A program made the position numbers and the translations under genes. Positions 46,365 to 60,099 of a DNA stretch of 64,000 bases are shown piece after piece. This DNA is from Shinisaurus crocodilurus. Lineage: Eukaryota; Chordata; Lepidosauria; Squamata; Shinisauridae. The notes beneath the pieces are model-generated. The model searched no databases, was not told where the DNA came from, and saw only the letters and a list, made by a program, of their open reading frames with translations. Where the stretch lies: assembly GCA_021292165.1 (NCBI GenBank), contig JAHFWL010000189.1, forward strand, positions 124,001 to 188,000, in the 5' to 3' direction. Positions within the stretch are counted from its first letter, which is position 1, and every line of letters starts with the position of its first letter.

Positions 46365-47440
46365 TTAATAGTTCCGCAGGGTACCATCTTGTCCCCAGTG
46401 TTGTTTAACATCTATATGAAGCCACTGGGAACAGTCATTAGGGGATTTGGAGCCAAGTGCTATCAGTATGCTGATGACACATAGGTCTATATCCCTGTGA
46501 CAACTGAATCAGGAGAGGATGTGCAAGTCCTGGATCAATGCCTGGGCTCAGTGATGAGGCCCAATAAACTGAAGCTGAATCCTGGCAAGACAGAAGCCCC
46601 ATGGGTGAGTGGTTCCTGAGTCCAGGAGGTAGGCTCATTGCCTGTTCTGGATGGGGTTGCACTCCCTTTGAAAGATCAGGTTCGTAGTCTGGGGGTACTC
46701 CCAGATCCATCATTGTTGCTGGAGTCCCAAGTGACTGTGGCAGTTCGGAGTGCCTTTTACCATCTTCGATTGGTTCACCAGCTACGGCCTCTCCTGGACA
46801 GGGATAGCTTGGCCACAGTGATACAGGCGCTAGTAACCTCAAGACTGGATTACTGCAATGCACTCTGTGTGGGGCTGCCCTTAAGGCTGCTCCGGAAGCT
46901 GAAGCTAGTGCAGAATGCAGCAGCTCGACTGTTGTCAGGAGCTGCCCCTTTTCAGCATGCAACTCCTTTGCTGTAGGAACTGCACTGGCTACCTATTCAC
47001 TACCATGTCAGGTTTAAGGTTCTGGTACTAGTGTACAAAGCCCGAAACAACTTGGGACCAGAGCGCCTACTCCGTACCAACCTGCCCGGTCGCTGAGTTC
47101 ATCAGATGGCATGCTCCTGGTGGTTCCTCATGGACCTTTGGCCTGACTGGAGTCCACCAGGAGAAGGGCCTTCGGCGTGGTGGCTCCATTTCTGTGGAAC
47201 TCCCTGCCTCTGGAGGCCAGGCAGGCTCCGACATTGCGCTGCTCTCGGCGCCTGCTGAAGACCTCCTTGCTCCAGGAAGCCTTCTCTGCTCTCCAACCAG
47301 CAGTGTAATTTTAGTTTGTTTTCAATGTATTGTTTTTATTTCTTTTATCTTTTTTGGACTTTTTATTGTTCACTGCTCTGGAATCTGCGTGATGTGGAGC
47401 AGTATACAAATACTGTAAATAATAATAGTGGTGATGATGA
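46365..47440 (+). mobile_element. L2 LINE 3' fragment
   Basis: Starts within the RT (tatcagtatgctgatgacac, the YADD box followed by a stop), continues through RSAFYHLRLVHQLRPLLDRD and TSRLDYCNALCVGLP, and ends in a 3' end with a short (GAT)n tail. 5'-truncated and broken by stops. In POLQ intron 6. Confidence 0.8.
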
Positions 47441-47667
47441 TGATGAGGCCTGTAGTGTATTAAGCAGGGTGTATCACATGGCAGGCAAATTGGCAGTCTC
47501 CCCCCCCCCCCCGGGTTTTGACAAATAATTTAACAAGTTTTGAACTTCTGTCTAACACTGCAATCCTAAGTATGTTTATTCCCATGTACATGTGCATAGA
47601 TCCCTTTGGGAATTGGTATAGGCTGTCATGTTCACAATTCACAAAAAATCTTTAGAAAGAAATCCTC

Positions 47668-47725
47668 GATGATGATGATGATGATGATGATGATAGATAG
47701 ATAATAGATGATGATGATGATGATG

Positions 47726-47773
<48 letters not shown>

Positions 47774-47774
47774 G
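47668..47774. repeat. (GAT)n/(AAT)n microsatellite
   Basis: A compound tract: (gat)n, tagatagataata, (gat)n, then (aat)n. Open frames over it are poly-Ile/Tyr/His artefacts. Confidence 0.9.
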
Positions 47775-47779
47775 TCCAA

Positions 47780-48110
47780 TGAGAACTGAGCATCCTCAAC
47801 AGCCACAAAATGCTGACTGGCTGCTGGGAAGTGGGGCATGGAAAACCAGGGGGCAGGGGGCGGAGTATTGTGGAAGACAGTGTGGCCAACTGACAGCGAA
47901 TAGGAGCACTCCACACTGCAACATTTTGTTACAGGTCCCGCTTGTTATAAAAATATTTAGCATTTATATAGCACTTTAAAGTGTTCAAAGCGCCATATGC
48001 AACAACCCTCCAAAGCAGGGGAGTATTATTACCCACCCCCAAAGTATGGATGTGGGACCGGGGCTGACGGAACAGTGTCTTGTCTAAGTAGTTTTCATGA
48101 CACAGACAAG
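47780..48110 (-). repeat. Old interspersed repeats
   Basis: The block gaataggagcactccacact (about 47900) recurs near 56190. The antisense agcactttaaagtg with a tgggaccggggctg context (47950-48080) resembles an old MIR/CORE-type SINE end. Family names are not certain. Confidence 0.35.
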
Positions 48111-48640
48111 AATTGCATTAAGAGGGTGGTGGACAGTTCAGTGTCAGTACATATTGGTGGGGGAAAGTATCCCAACTCACCACAATGTACATTCTGAAGT
48201 AGCTTTAACTGTATTTGGGACAGATCTTGGCAATATAGTAGAAAGCTCACAGAATATCGACTTGATATTCTACAGTAATAAACCAGTGTCTCTGAGGCGA
48301 TTTATTTGTTGTTTTAACCATTGTGGTCATATCAGCCAAAAATACACATACATACACCAGCTCTATAAAATACACCAAAACACAGAAGCTCTATAAAAGG
48401 ATAAGATTAAAACAGAAGTCACTATTTAAAAGGTTAAAACAGGCGTCTCTGTCAGACCAAACCCCCAAACATCCCATTAGGGATCAGACAAAATACATCC
48501 AAACAATAAAAATAAAATAAATCTAAGACAATACATTTTAATTTTATAAGTACAATATGGGCAACTGCTACATTATAAACCAATGTAAGAAGTTACTAGG
48601 AAAGGAACTGAAAATAAAGTGACTAGTATCCTAATGTGTT

Positions 48641-48657
48641 GTCGTCGTCGTCGTCTT

Positions 48658-48722
<65 letters not shown>

Positions 48723-48730
48723 CATTATCA
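48641..48730. repeat. (GTC)n/(TTC)n/(TTA)n microsatellite
   Basis: Pyrimidine-rich compound tract of three trinucleotides, in POLQ intron 6. Confidence 0.9.
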
Positions 48731-48971
48731 TTTGTGCAATTTGAAGATACTAAAAAGAGCAACTAGAACTGCTGAAGGGGTGCATCATCTCGTTTAAGGA
48801 CAAAGGCTTAAGATGTATTGGGCCTTTTGGCTTATGTAAATCATGGGGAAGGGGACAGATCTATAAATGAGATTGTGTCTATGACGAGGGAGTCGAAAAG
48901 GCTGCAAGAGCATCACTTCTGCACTGCTACATGAAATTCACTTCCCAAAAATATTGTCTGTCTCTATTTAG

Positions 48972-49133
<162 letters not shown>

Positions 49134-49194
49134 TGAAGAAAGGAGGGGACTTAGGTTACACTCAAAATTACATTATACTCTTTCCTATCTTAAG

Positions 49195-49341
49195 GCCTTC
49201 TGAAGACGTCCACCCTTTCACCAGTTATGCTGGACACCGAGCGGATAGAGGAGTTGATGGGTCAGCTAAAGCGTTCTCCCTCTGGCCTGGATTCTGTGCT
49301 TCAACGGACCATAAAGTGGGGTGTTGCTTTTCACCATGCAG
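49195..49341 (+). CDS. POLQ: POLQ exon 8
   Basis: Acceptor tatcttaag, donor gtatga. It encodes LLKTSTLSPVMLDTERIEEL, then RSPSGLDSVLQRTIKWGVAF and HHAG, the HHAG being the conserved motif IVa of Ski2-like helicases. The intron before it is only 81 bp. Confidence 0.94.
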
Positions 49342-49349
49342 GTATGATT

Positions 49350-49495
49350 TTTAAAATATTTATTTATTTATTATTTATTTATTATTTGCATTTATTTATT
49401 GCCCATCTGGCCGGCAAACCGGCCACCCTGGGCGATGTACATAAGATAAAAACAGAATGAAATACATTAAAATAGTATAAAATTTTAAAATCTTA
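49350..49495 (-). mobile_element. L2/Rex-type 3' end (antisense)
   Basis: cccatctggccggcaaaccg and gccaccctgggcgatgtaca are the complement of the 3' end at 17380-17420. It starts a few bases after the exon 8 donor. Confidence 0.75.
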
Positions 49496-49499
49496 GCCC

Positions 49500-51455
<1,956 letters not shown>

Positions 51456-51458
51456 AAG

Positions 51459-51702
51459 AGAGCCAGTGTGGCGTGGTGGTGAGAGTGCTGGACTGGGACT
51501 CGGGAGATCCGGGTTCTAGTCCCCGCTAGGCCATGAAGCTCACTGGGTGACCTTGGGCCAGTCACTGACTCAGTCTAACCTACCTCACAGGGTTGTTGTG
51601 AGGATAAAACGGAGAGGAGGATGAGGATTATGTAAGCCGCCTTGGGTTCCTTGCAGGAAAAAAGGCGGGCTATAAATATAATAAATATAATAAATAAATA
51701 AG
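51459..51702 (+). mobile_element. tRNA-derived SINE, copy 5
   Basis: Full-length: gagccagtgtggcgtggtgg, ggttctagtcc, gtaagccgccttgggttcc and an (aaat)n tail. Confidence 0.9.
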
Positions 51703-52449
51703 GGTGTGTAATGTTGACTCCGGCAGGGGTGGAGAGGAAGGGAGTCCCTCTCTTTGCCATTGCTGTCAGATGACATGATCCAATTAAAAATGTGGACTGT
51801 CAGTTACAGTGTACTTGACTGTGGTGTACTTCATGGTGTACTTGACTGTGGTCAAACAACAGGTGATCAGTTGATCAGTTAGCTGGCAGTGTTTGACTTG
51901 TTCATTGCCCGCTATCCAAACCCTAATCTTGTGCCATAGTTGTATGCGGAGCCAGAGAAATTCAAGATCTAGTCAGAATCGGCGTGTCCCACATAGAGAT
52001 GCAAAATTTCCAAAAATTTTGAACCCCTGGAAAAAAACATTTCCCCCCCATGCTTTTTCGGGGGGAAAGAGAAAATTATGGAAAAATGCAATATTAGCAC
52101 CTTTTACAGATTGAAAGTCACTTTGTTACTTTAGGAACATAAAATATGTACAACTTGGTTTGGCATAAAATTATCATGTTTGGCACATTAAAAGTACAGT
52201 TTATTCTGGCAATAATTACAAACTGAATTTACTTTTTAAATTTTTTATTTTGTTTGTTTGTGTCCTGAACTGTAAGGAACACCTGAACTGTAAAAGAACC
52301 TCTTTGGTTTTGGCAGTTTATGAGGAGCAGGCAAAAAACGATAAAAATAGAGGAAAACATCAATATTAGTAAAACATCAATATTAGTAAAACAAATAAAA
52401 TAATGTCTCCTCTAGTCCCCTCCTCCACAGTGTCAAGCAGATATAAAGC

Positions 52450-54450
52450 ACTCATTCCTGTAAAAAGAATTGAGGGGGGGAAGGGGGGGTGTTGAACCAA
52501 TTTCAAGGAATATACAAGAAATTTAATCAGTCTCATTTTCTGAGCTATTGCTATCAGTTTCAGTTTCTACTTCTTCTGCTTCTTCATCTTTGTCTTCATC
52601 ATAATTATCATGGACTTCTAAAAACTGCAGGTTTTGCCAGATTGAAACAAGCTTCTCTACCTTTTCACACGTCAGTTTATTTCTTGATTTGGTGTGAGTA
52701 TTTCCAAACATTGAGCAGTTTCGTTCACATGTTGCAGAAGGTGGAGGAATCTGAAGTAGGCGGGAGGCAAGAGGAGCCAGAGGCTGTGTTGTGCAAAATC
52801 CTTGCCACCATGTTGCAGGATGGATATGTTTGGCAGAATCCCAGACTGCATTCCTGGACCAAGTCCCTGAAGACGTTCTGTATTGTTCTGTAACATTTGA
52901 AAGTACCTTTCCAACATCAAGTTCTAAATACTGTGCTTGTTTTGTAATCCAGTCAAATGCAGCAGCAATGCTATCATCACGTACATTTCTGCCTTTGAAT
53001 CTTGGATCCAACAGATTTGCAGGAGCATGAATTGGATGGCAACAAAATTCTTCCCATTTCTTAATAAAATATTTTGCTTTACTTCTTTTGTACTTGTAAT
53101 TGGAGATACGCTTAGATTCTCAAAAACAGGTGTTTTTTCCTTGGCCATTTGGTAAGGAATTTCTGATTAAAATTTCTGATTCAGATGCAATGATTGCTGA
53201 AGAAATTGGCTTTAGAATCTTCAGGAAGCTCTGCAGCTGAACCCAGAAGACATCAAGTACAGTGTTCTGTACACTTCTGGGTGCTTTAATATCCCCAGCT
53301 ATTAGGGTTTCTTGAAGAGCTTCTTTGTTTTTTAGTAAACTTTCAAAGGAGATCACTGCACCCCATCGAATTTTACTACAGAACTTTGATGTCACTATTT
53401 TATTTTTCACAGTTTTTTCTTCTTCTTCTTGAAGACTGCAGCTACAATACAATAAATATAGCTTTTACAGGTTTTATAACTTCTTCTGTTCATCTGTAGG
53501 TGTTTTGGGTGTCCAGTTTCATGATGCCATTAAGAAGCAAGTTTAGCCCATTCCTGCACATCCTACTGCAGGAATATGTGGATACTTATCCATTATGATC
53601 TCCCATGCCACTTTCGTTTTACTTGCATTGTCAGTCAGCAAAGCAAATACTTGACTGCTCCCAATTTTCTGTAGGACTGCACATATTTCACAACTGATAC
53701 AATCCGCAGTATGTCTGTTCTCTTCTGTTTCAATGCTTATGTAAAAAACTGGTTGAGGTTATCACAAAGTTTATGATACTTTCTCCCCTCACATTGTCCA
53801 TCCATCTGTAATTACTGCAAGGCACAGTGCTGCGTTGATTTTTCCTTGCAGATTCCATTATGCGTTCAAATTTGAACTTGCCCAAAGAATGTCTGCTGGG
53901 CAAACAGTATGATGGTCTTAATTATTTAAAAGCTTCCTGCCGGTATGCATTTTCACTTATTGACAATGGTGTTCCAGAAGAATATATTGCTCTTGCAAGA
54001 GCTTGGTCAATTTTTTTCCTGAACTTCAGGTGTCATCTTGTCTACAAATGAAGCTACTGAGTATTTTTTGGATGCAGTTGTTTGAAATGTTTGTTTACTT
54101 GAAGATGCTGTTGCTGATGGGGAAACTTTGTGATGATGTTGGTATTAAACAAGGAGCAGAAGCTGGACTTCTGGAATGAGAACATTGGGAAAAGCCACTT
54201 GCACTTTCATCGGTATGGTCCTCCTCACTTAGATCCATGAAGGATTTTTTAGTGTCTGCAGGACACTTCTTACATGTTACAAGGATATGTTTTGTCATCC
54301 TAGTAGCATTTGGAAATGAATATTTCATTTGACAGTATTTGCAAATCACTTTTTTTTTTCTCAGAAGAACTTGCAGTGTGGAAATGCTTTCATATGCTAG
54401 ATGTTGCTCTCATTATTTTGCTGAGGGGAGGGAAAGAAAAAATAATGTAG
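52450..54450 (-). pseudogene. hAT transposase remnant with BED finger
   Basis: On the - strand, in order: a BED-type zinc finger (MICKYCQMKYSFPNATRMTK then HILVTCKKC, near 54349), a degraded core (SFESLLKNKEALQETLIAGD, near 53340) and the C-terminal hAT dimerisation region (SRLLQIPPPSATCERNCSMF then NKLTCEKVEKLVSIWQNL, near 52740) with an acidic tail. The frame is broken in several places. A possible end (agagatgcaaaatttcc, about 51995) was seen but not its partner. It lies wholly in POLQ intron 9. Confidence 0.78.
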
Positions 54451-54764
54451 TGGTCCCTTGTGATAAATCTGCATAGGTTTTACCATCCCCCACCCGACTT
54501 GCCGATTGAATCACTGTTCTGCATCCCAGCAGGAGCCACTGTTTTTTTCTGGGAGAAAATGAGCACGCTGCAGTCCGGAAACATAAGTGGCAGGGGAGTA
54601 AAATATGCATCTCTTCTCCCAACAATGGTGACTCCTGTCTGCTGGATAGATATTCCTGTAGCCACTTGACCAAGCTGGTCTTTTGTCCCTTCCCAACACT
54701 GATTTGATAATGAAACTGCTTAATTAAGATGCACGTTATGACCTTAGCTTGCATTGGTTATTAA

Positions 54765-54974
<210 letters not shown>

Positions 54975-55319
54975 TAGGGGATAAAACTCCACTTACAAGG
55001 CATATATTATTATATTAATATGTATTACTTACAGGCTTTGTGTTTGAGTGAAGTTGCTGAATGTGTCTGTAGAAATTCTTTCTCCTCTTCAAATCCACCT
55101 TCAGCATAAAGTTGGACTTCAGCCTGCTTCGCACATTCAACCAGCTGAGGGTCCTCTCTTTATGTTGAAGGAGCTGGCTGATGCCCCCCCCCCCACTGTG
55201 TATGTAACGAAATGGATGAAGTAGGCATTTCACTCATGGACTCAATTTGGGAGACCCTTCACTTTCAAATAAGCCTGGGGGCTTAAGTTGCTTAAATCAA
55301 GGCATATGGGGCTACCTAT

Positions 55320-55458
55320 AGGGGTGGGGGGTGGAGCTTGTAGGCCACAAGTTAGAGGGCCACAACTCCCATCATCCCTCACCATTGGCTATGCTGGCTA
55401 GGATTGATGGGAGTTGTAAATCAAAACACCTGGAGGGCCACAATTTGCCCACCCCTGC
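55320..55458. mobile_element. hAT-type MITE
   Basis: Palindromic: caactcccatcatccctcac and ttgatgggagttgtaaatca arms, ending gcccacccctg. ctatag(gg) occurs on both sides and is the probable target duplication. Confidence 0.75.
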
Positions 55459-55459
55459 T

Positions 55460-56290
55460 ATAGGGTATCTAGGGGAACAGAAATAATTATAGTGTAGAAA
55501 ATACCATATTTATCTCCACTACAGTATTCTGGTTAAAATGAGCTCTGTTAACTTGAAAAATGGAATGTATCTTAACAATAGTTCAGCACAAATCTTCTCT
55601 TAATAGTCCGGCAGACTGCTAGAGAACGTTGCAATTTTTGGTGCACTGTGTTTTTCAGTATTTGTGTATTTTGACCATGCTGTTTTGGAATCTGTGTGAT
55701 GCCACCTTGCAGTCCTTGGGAAATCTCATATTTTCAACAACAAACCAAAAGGCCTAATTTAACTTCTAATAGAATTATTGGTATATAAAGTGTAAGTTTT
55801 GAGTACATGGAGTTCATTTCTACATGGAGACACTTGTGAATGAAGAATAGTTTGTCTGGTGTATAGTGAAATATCATGCTTCACCCAGGGGAAAAATATA
55901 ATACATTACACTGAAAAGAAAGTTGGTGTTTGTGAACTACATATACTAATAGTGAACTCAATTCCCAAATGCCAATCCTTATGTAGCTAAAATGGTACAG
56001 ATAGAGAACTACCAAAAAACAAAACCTGGGGAAAAATAAGCCCCAGAACAGTCCAACGAGGACAGGGGCACAGGGGCATGCTCGATGGTCACAGGATACT
56101 GTCTAACAGTTGGAAGGGGGAAATGGGGAGGGGGGGAAGGAGTCGAATATCCAGCAAGAAGGCATGGCTGGCTGGCTGGAACGAACCCTGAATAGGAGCA
56201 TTTCACACGGCAATATTTTGCTGCAGGTTACACTCTATAGGCAGTACTAAGCAACCAAAATAAATGAATAACAAAGGGCAATATTATGAA
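55460..56290. other. POLQ intron 10, little recognised
   Basis: No gene. The block near 56185-56235 (gaataggagcatttcacacg) matches 47900-47935, so an unnamed old repeat occupies about 56000-56240. Confidence 0.35.
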
Positions 56291-58398
56291 AGAAGATAAA
56301 CAATGGAGGGAAGATCTACAGCAGACCTTGCTGGACAGGAAGCAAGATGGTGGAGCCCTATAAAACAGAGTGGATGGAACTGCTCCCCGCAGCAAGAGGA
56401 AGAGAAGGGTGGTAAGGGTTGGTGAGAAAAAGAAATGGTGTGTGAGAAAATGGTTTTACTGAGAGAAAAAGAAGGGGATGTGTGCCGGCCAGATCTGTTG
56501 GCTAGAGAAGTATGTTGTCTCCCAGGAGCATGGATTGGAGATGTGATAAAATGGCAGCTAACACTCATCAAGCCCCCTCCCGCTCATCCATGTGGGATCA
56601 AATGATATTGCCAAACAGCTGTGACCAATGGTTCACACTTTTTGGATGAAGGACTGCGGGCGGGAGATGAACGGCATCTCATGAAGTCTGGGAAGAATGT
56701 GTTTGCCCAAGGAATGGTGGGTTTGATCAGGAGAGCTTTAAACTGAATCCTCTGGGGGATGGAGATGAAAGCCCAGAGGTAAGAGATAAGGGCCCATGCA
56801 GGCTCTTAGCAGGAACCAGGAGAGCAGCTGCAGTGGGGCCTAAAGATTATGGCTCTCGGGATAAGTATGGGAAATAGGACAAGTTTGAACTCTTGATTCA
56901 AGAAGATAAATATGACTTAATAGGTATAACTGAGGCTTGGTGGGATGACTCCCACAAGTGGAATATAGAAACTGAAGGATATAACTTGTTCCAAAAGAAC
57001 AGAAGCCATAGAAATGGGGGAAGAGTTGCACTATATCTGGGAGGAGTTGCACTACATGTACGGTACATACCTGCACAGAAATACAAGATAATTAATGTGA
57101 TGGCCCTGTTGAAAGCATTTGGGTTAAAATAAATGGAGGAAGAAACAAAAACAATACTGTGGTTGCAGTCTACTATCAACCACCAAGCCAAGGAGATGAT
57201 GCTTTACAAAAGCAAATACTTCAAGTAAGCATGAAGCTTTACAAAAGCTTTACAAAAGCAGATACTTCAAGTAAGCATGAAGTAGTAGTAATGGGAAATT
57301 TTAATTACCCCGATATCTGTTGGGAGAGAAACACTGCCAGGCATGGTCCCCAGGAAATTCCTGACTTGCTTTGCTGACAACTTTCTCCTTCAGAGGGTGG
57401 AAGAAGGAGTGAGGGGATCAGCCGTCCTTGACTTGATTCTGACCATTGATAGGGAAGAGTTAGTTTATGAGGAGAAAGTAGCAGGAACTTTGGGGGAAAG
57501 TGACCGTGTAATGCTCGAGTTCTTGATTTTAAGGGAAATTAAAGCTGAATGTAGTAAAATGTGTACCTTGGATTTCAGGAAAGCTGATTGTAATAAACTC
57601 AGAACAATGATAAGTAGGATTCCATGGCAGGAAAACCTAACAGGAAGAGGAGTTCAAGAGGGAGGGAAGTTCCTGAAAAAGGAGATGCTGACGGTGCAGC
57701 CAGAAACAATCCCAGCGAGGGGGGGAATGGGAGGCCATAGAAGAGGACAATGTGGCGACACAAAAAGCTTAGCAATGATCTGAAAATCAAAAAGGACACA
57801 TGAGGGAGGTGGAAGGAGGGATCGGGTCACTCAGGAAACGTACAGGCAGCCCGGAATCGCAGAAATGGTGTCAGGAAGGCTAAAGCTCAGAATGAGCTGA
57901 GGTTGGTGAGGGATGCTAAGAATGACAAAAGGGGCTTCCTCAGATGCGTTCGAAATAAAAGAAGGACAAAAGGTAATGTTAAATCAGCATGCCAGCAGAG
58001 ATGACGAAGATGTCAGCCAAGCTCTTCATCCCACAGTGTAGTAGTATAAATTCTCACAGGACTCTGTTATTTTTTCCCTCCATAGTCCTCAGAGCCATCC
58101 ATGCTTAAGTGACCAGGGAAATGGCAAAATGCTGACAGGTGACAAAGAAAAGGCAGAACCGCTCAACTCCTATTTTGACTCACTCTTCTCCCGAAAGAGG
58201 ATCTGTTTCCCATCTGGCACATGTCACAAACAGGCTGAAAGGGTAGGAGTGCAACTTGAGGTTGACAAACAGATATCTAAGCACTTTAAATGAGTTCAGG
58301 TCCCCAGGTTCAGATGAATTGCATCCTAGGGTGTTGAAAGAGCTAGCAGATGGAGTCGTAGAACTTCTATCTATTATCTTTGAGGCATTCTAGATACT

Positions 58399-58752
58399 TG
58401 GATCTGGTTTGCATGTAATGAGAAGCCACCGTGGGTCAATTTCCTTGTGGGGCTTTTTCAATATTCGAGCTCTGGCGTGGGCGTGCTGTAGCTTGCCATT
58501 ACGTGCAAACCCAGCAAGGGTGTGTTATTGGGCTGGTTGACAAGCCACTCAAAACCCATGGGCTGCTTTAGGGTTGCAGGTGGCTTGCTAACCACCCCAA
58601 CAACCCATCCTCACCAGGTTCGCACATAACAACAAGCTGTGGTGTGCCCCTGTCGCGGCTCTAATAATAAAAAAATGGCCGCCACCCCCACTACAAGAAG
58701 CCCCACGGGAAATTCACCCACAGTGGCTTCTCGTTACATGCGAACTGGGCTA
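58399..58752. mobile_element. MITE related to the fold-back elements
   Basis: Ends ggtttgcatgtaatgagaag and cttctcgttacatgcgaact are near-exact complements. The interior holds ccaacaacccatcctcacca and a second pair of ttcgcacataacaacaagct-like ends. The motif family (pairs of caaccca/tgggttg) links it to 15256-16760. Confidence 0.65.
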
Positions 58753-58864
58753 AAGTCTCCAGGATTCTGAAGTACCAGAGGACTGGAGGAGGGCAAATCC
58801 TGAAATACTGGAGGACAAATGTCCCTAGCTTCAAAAAGGAAGATCCAGAGAATTATAGACTAGT

Positions 58865-59028
58865 CAGTTTGACATCAATATTGATTGTTTAAAATTGTTT
58901 TTATATTTTCGTATGTTAATGGTTTTATATTATCTTGTTATATTGTATTTTTACGGTTTTAATCTTTGTAAACCGCCCAGAGAGCTTTAGCTATTGGGCA
59001 GTATAGAAATGTAAGAAATGAAATAAAT
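58865..59028 (+). mobile_element. L2-type 3' end
   Basis: Ends gtaaaccgcccagagagctt and attgggcagtatagaaat, the L2 tail, inserted in the CR1 copy. Confidence 0.7.
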
Positions 59029-59514
59029 CAATACCTGGGAAGATTCTAGAGCAGATTATAAAGCAATCAGTGTTTAGGCGCCTTGACACTAATGCACTGA
59101 TCACTGGAAACTGGCATGGATTTGTCAAGAACAGGTCCTGCCAGACTAGCCTTATTTCATTTTTTGATTGGATAACTTCCTTACTAGATTGTGGAAATGC
59201 TGTGGCTATAATATATCTTGACTTCAGCAGGCATTTGGCAAAATACCCCATGGTATTCTGATTAGTGGACTGGATGGCACTACTATTAGGTACGCCCACA
59301 GGTGGCTGGAGAACAGCTTTCAAAGAGTCGACATCAATGGGTTCTCAACAAGCTGGAGGGATGTATTGTGTGGGTACATCAAAAGAATCCTTATCCTATC
59401 TTGCTGTCCTGTCTTCAGGGGCACACACTCAAATCTTGGAGATGGCCAAACAAGGTACCTCAGTAGGGGGATGGACTCACAATATATTCCTATGACTCCA
59501 CCTCCCTGCCCATC

Positions 59515-60098
59515 AGATCTATATTTTTAGAACACTTGAACTAGAATGATTAACTAGGAACTAGAACTAGAACCAACTCTATTTTAAAGATCTAAAATCT
59601 TTGATTAAACTTAAATAATTTTTGTATAAGAACCTTATTTAAAATCTGATTTTTTAAAAACATGTTACATGATCAAAAGAGATATGCATCTGGAAATAGA
59701 ATAAAGATTAAAGGAATACCAATATTACTAAAATGAGTTATGTTCAGTTTTAGAGCCTTTATGGGTGAAATGGAAGAAAATTATTTTTTAAAAAAGTTGA
59801 GCAACAAATTAAGTATGCTTCAGTTTAGTCTGCTAAGTAATTAGTTATGAATGTGAAAAACTAGTTTTATTCAAGTTTTAAAATCCATCAACATTGCTGT
59901 TAAATTTGTAAAACTCCACTATAAAAATAATCCAAATAAATGTATATGTACCAGTATAGAAAAAATAAAAGATTTTCAATATTATATGTATAATATTTGG
60001 AATGCAACTTTTGAGACAGACAATCTTGGAAAGGGGGGAATGACATTTTGACATATGGTGAAAAGGGCGCATGGGGCAAAAAAGGTTGAGAACCACTG
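59515..60098. mobile_element. Possible AT-rich hAT element (one end seen)
   Basis: Very AT-rich stretch ending ggttgagaaccactg at 60084-60098, a common hAT terminal sequence. The matching left end was not found, so limits are a guess. Confidence 0.35.
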
Positions 60099-60099
60099 A

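Larger units (their letters stand above)
56560..59510 (+). mobile_element. CR1 LINE with two insertions
   Basis: An ORF1-like end (56590-56860), then an endonuclease piece (DKYDLIGITEAWWDDSHKWN at 56905), a linker (VRKAKAQNELRLVRDAKNDK near 57880) and RT (GNWHGFVKNRSCQTSLISFF, LLDCGNAVAIIYLDFSR near 59110-59230). It is interrupted by a MITE at 58399-58752 and an L2 3' end at 58865-59028, and by many stops. Same CR1 group as 42117-43312. Confidence 0.75.
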
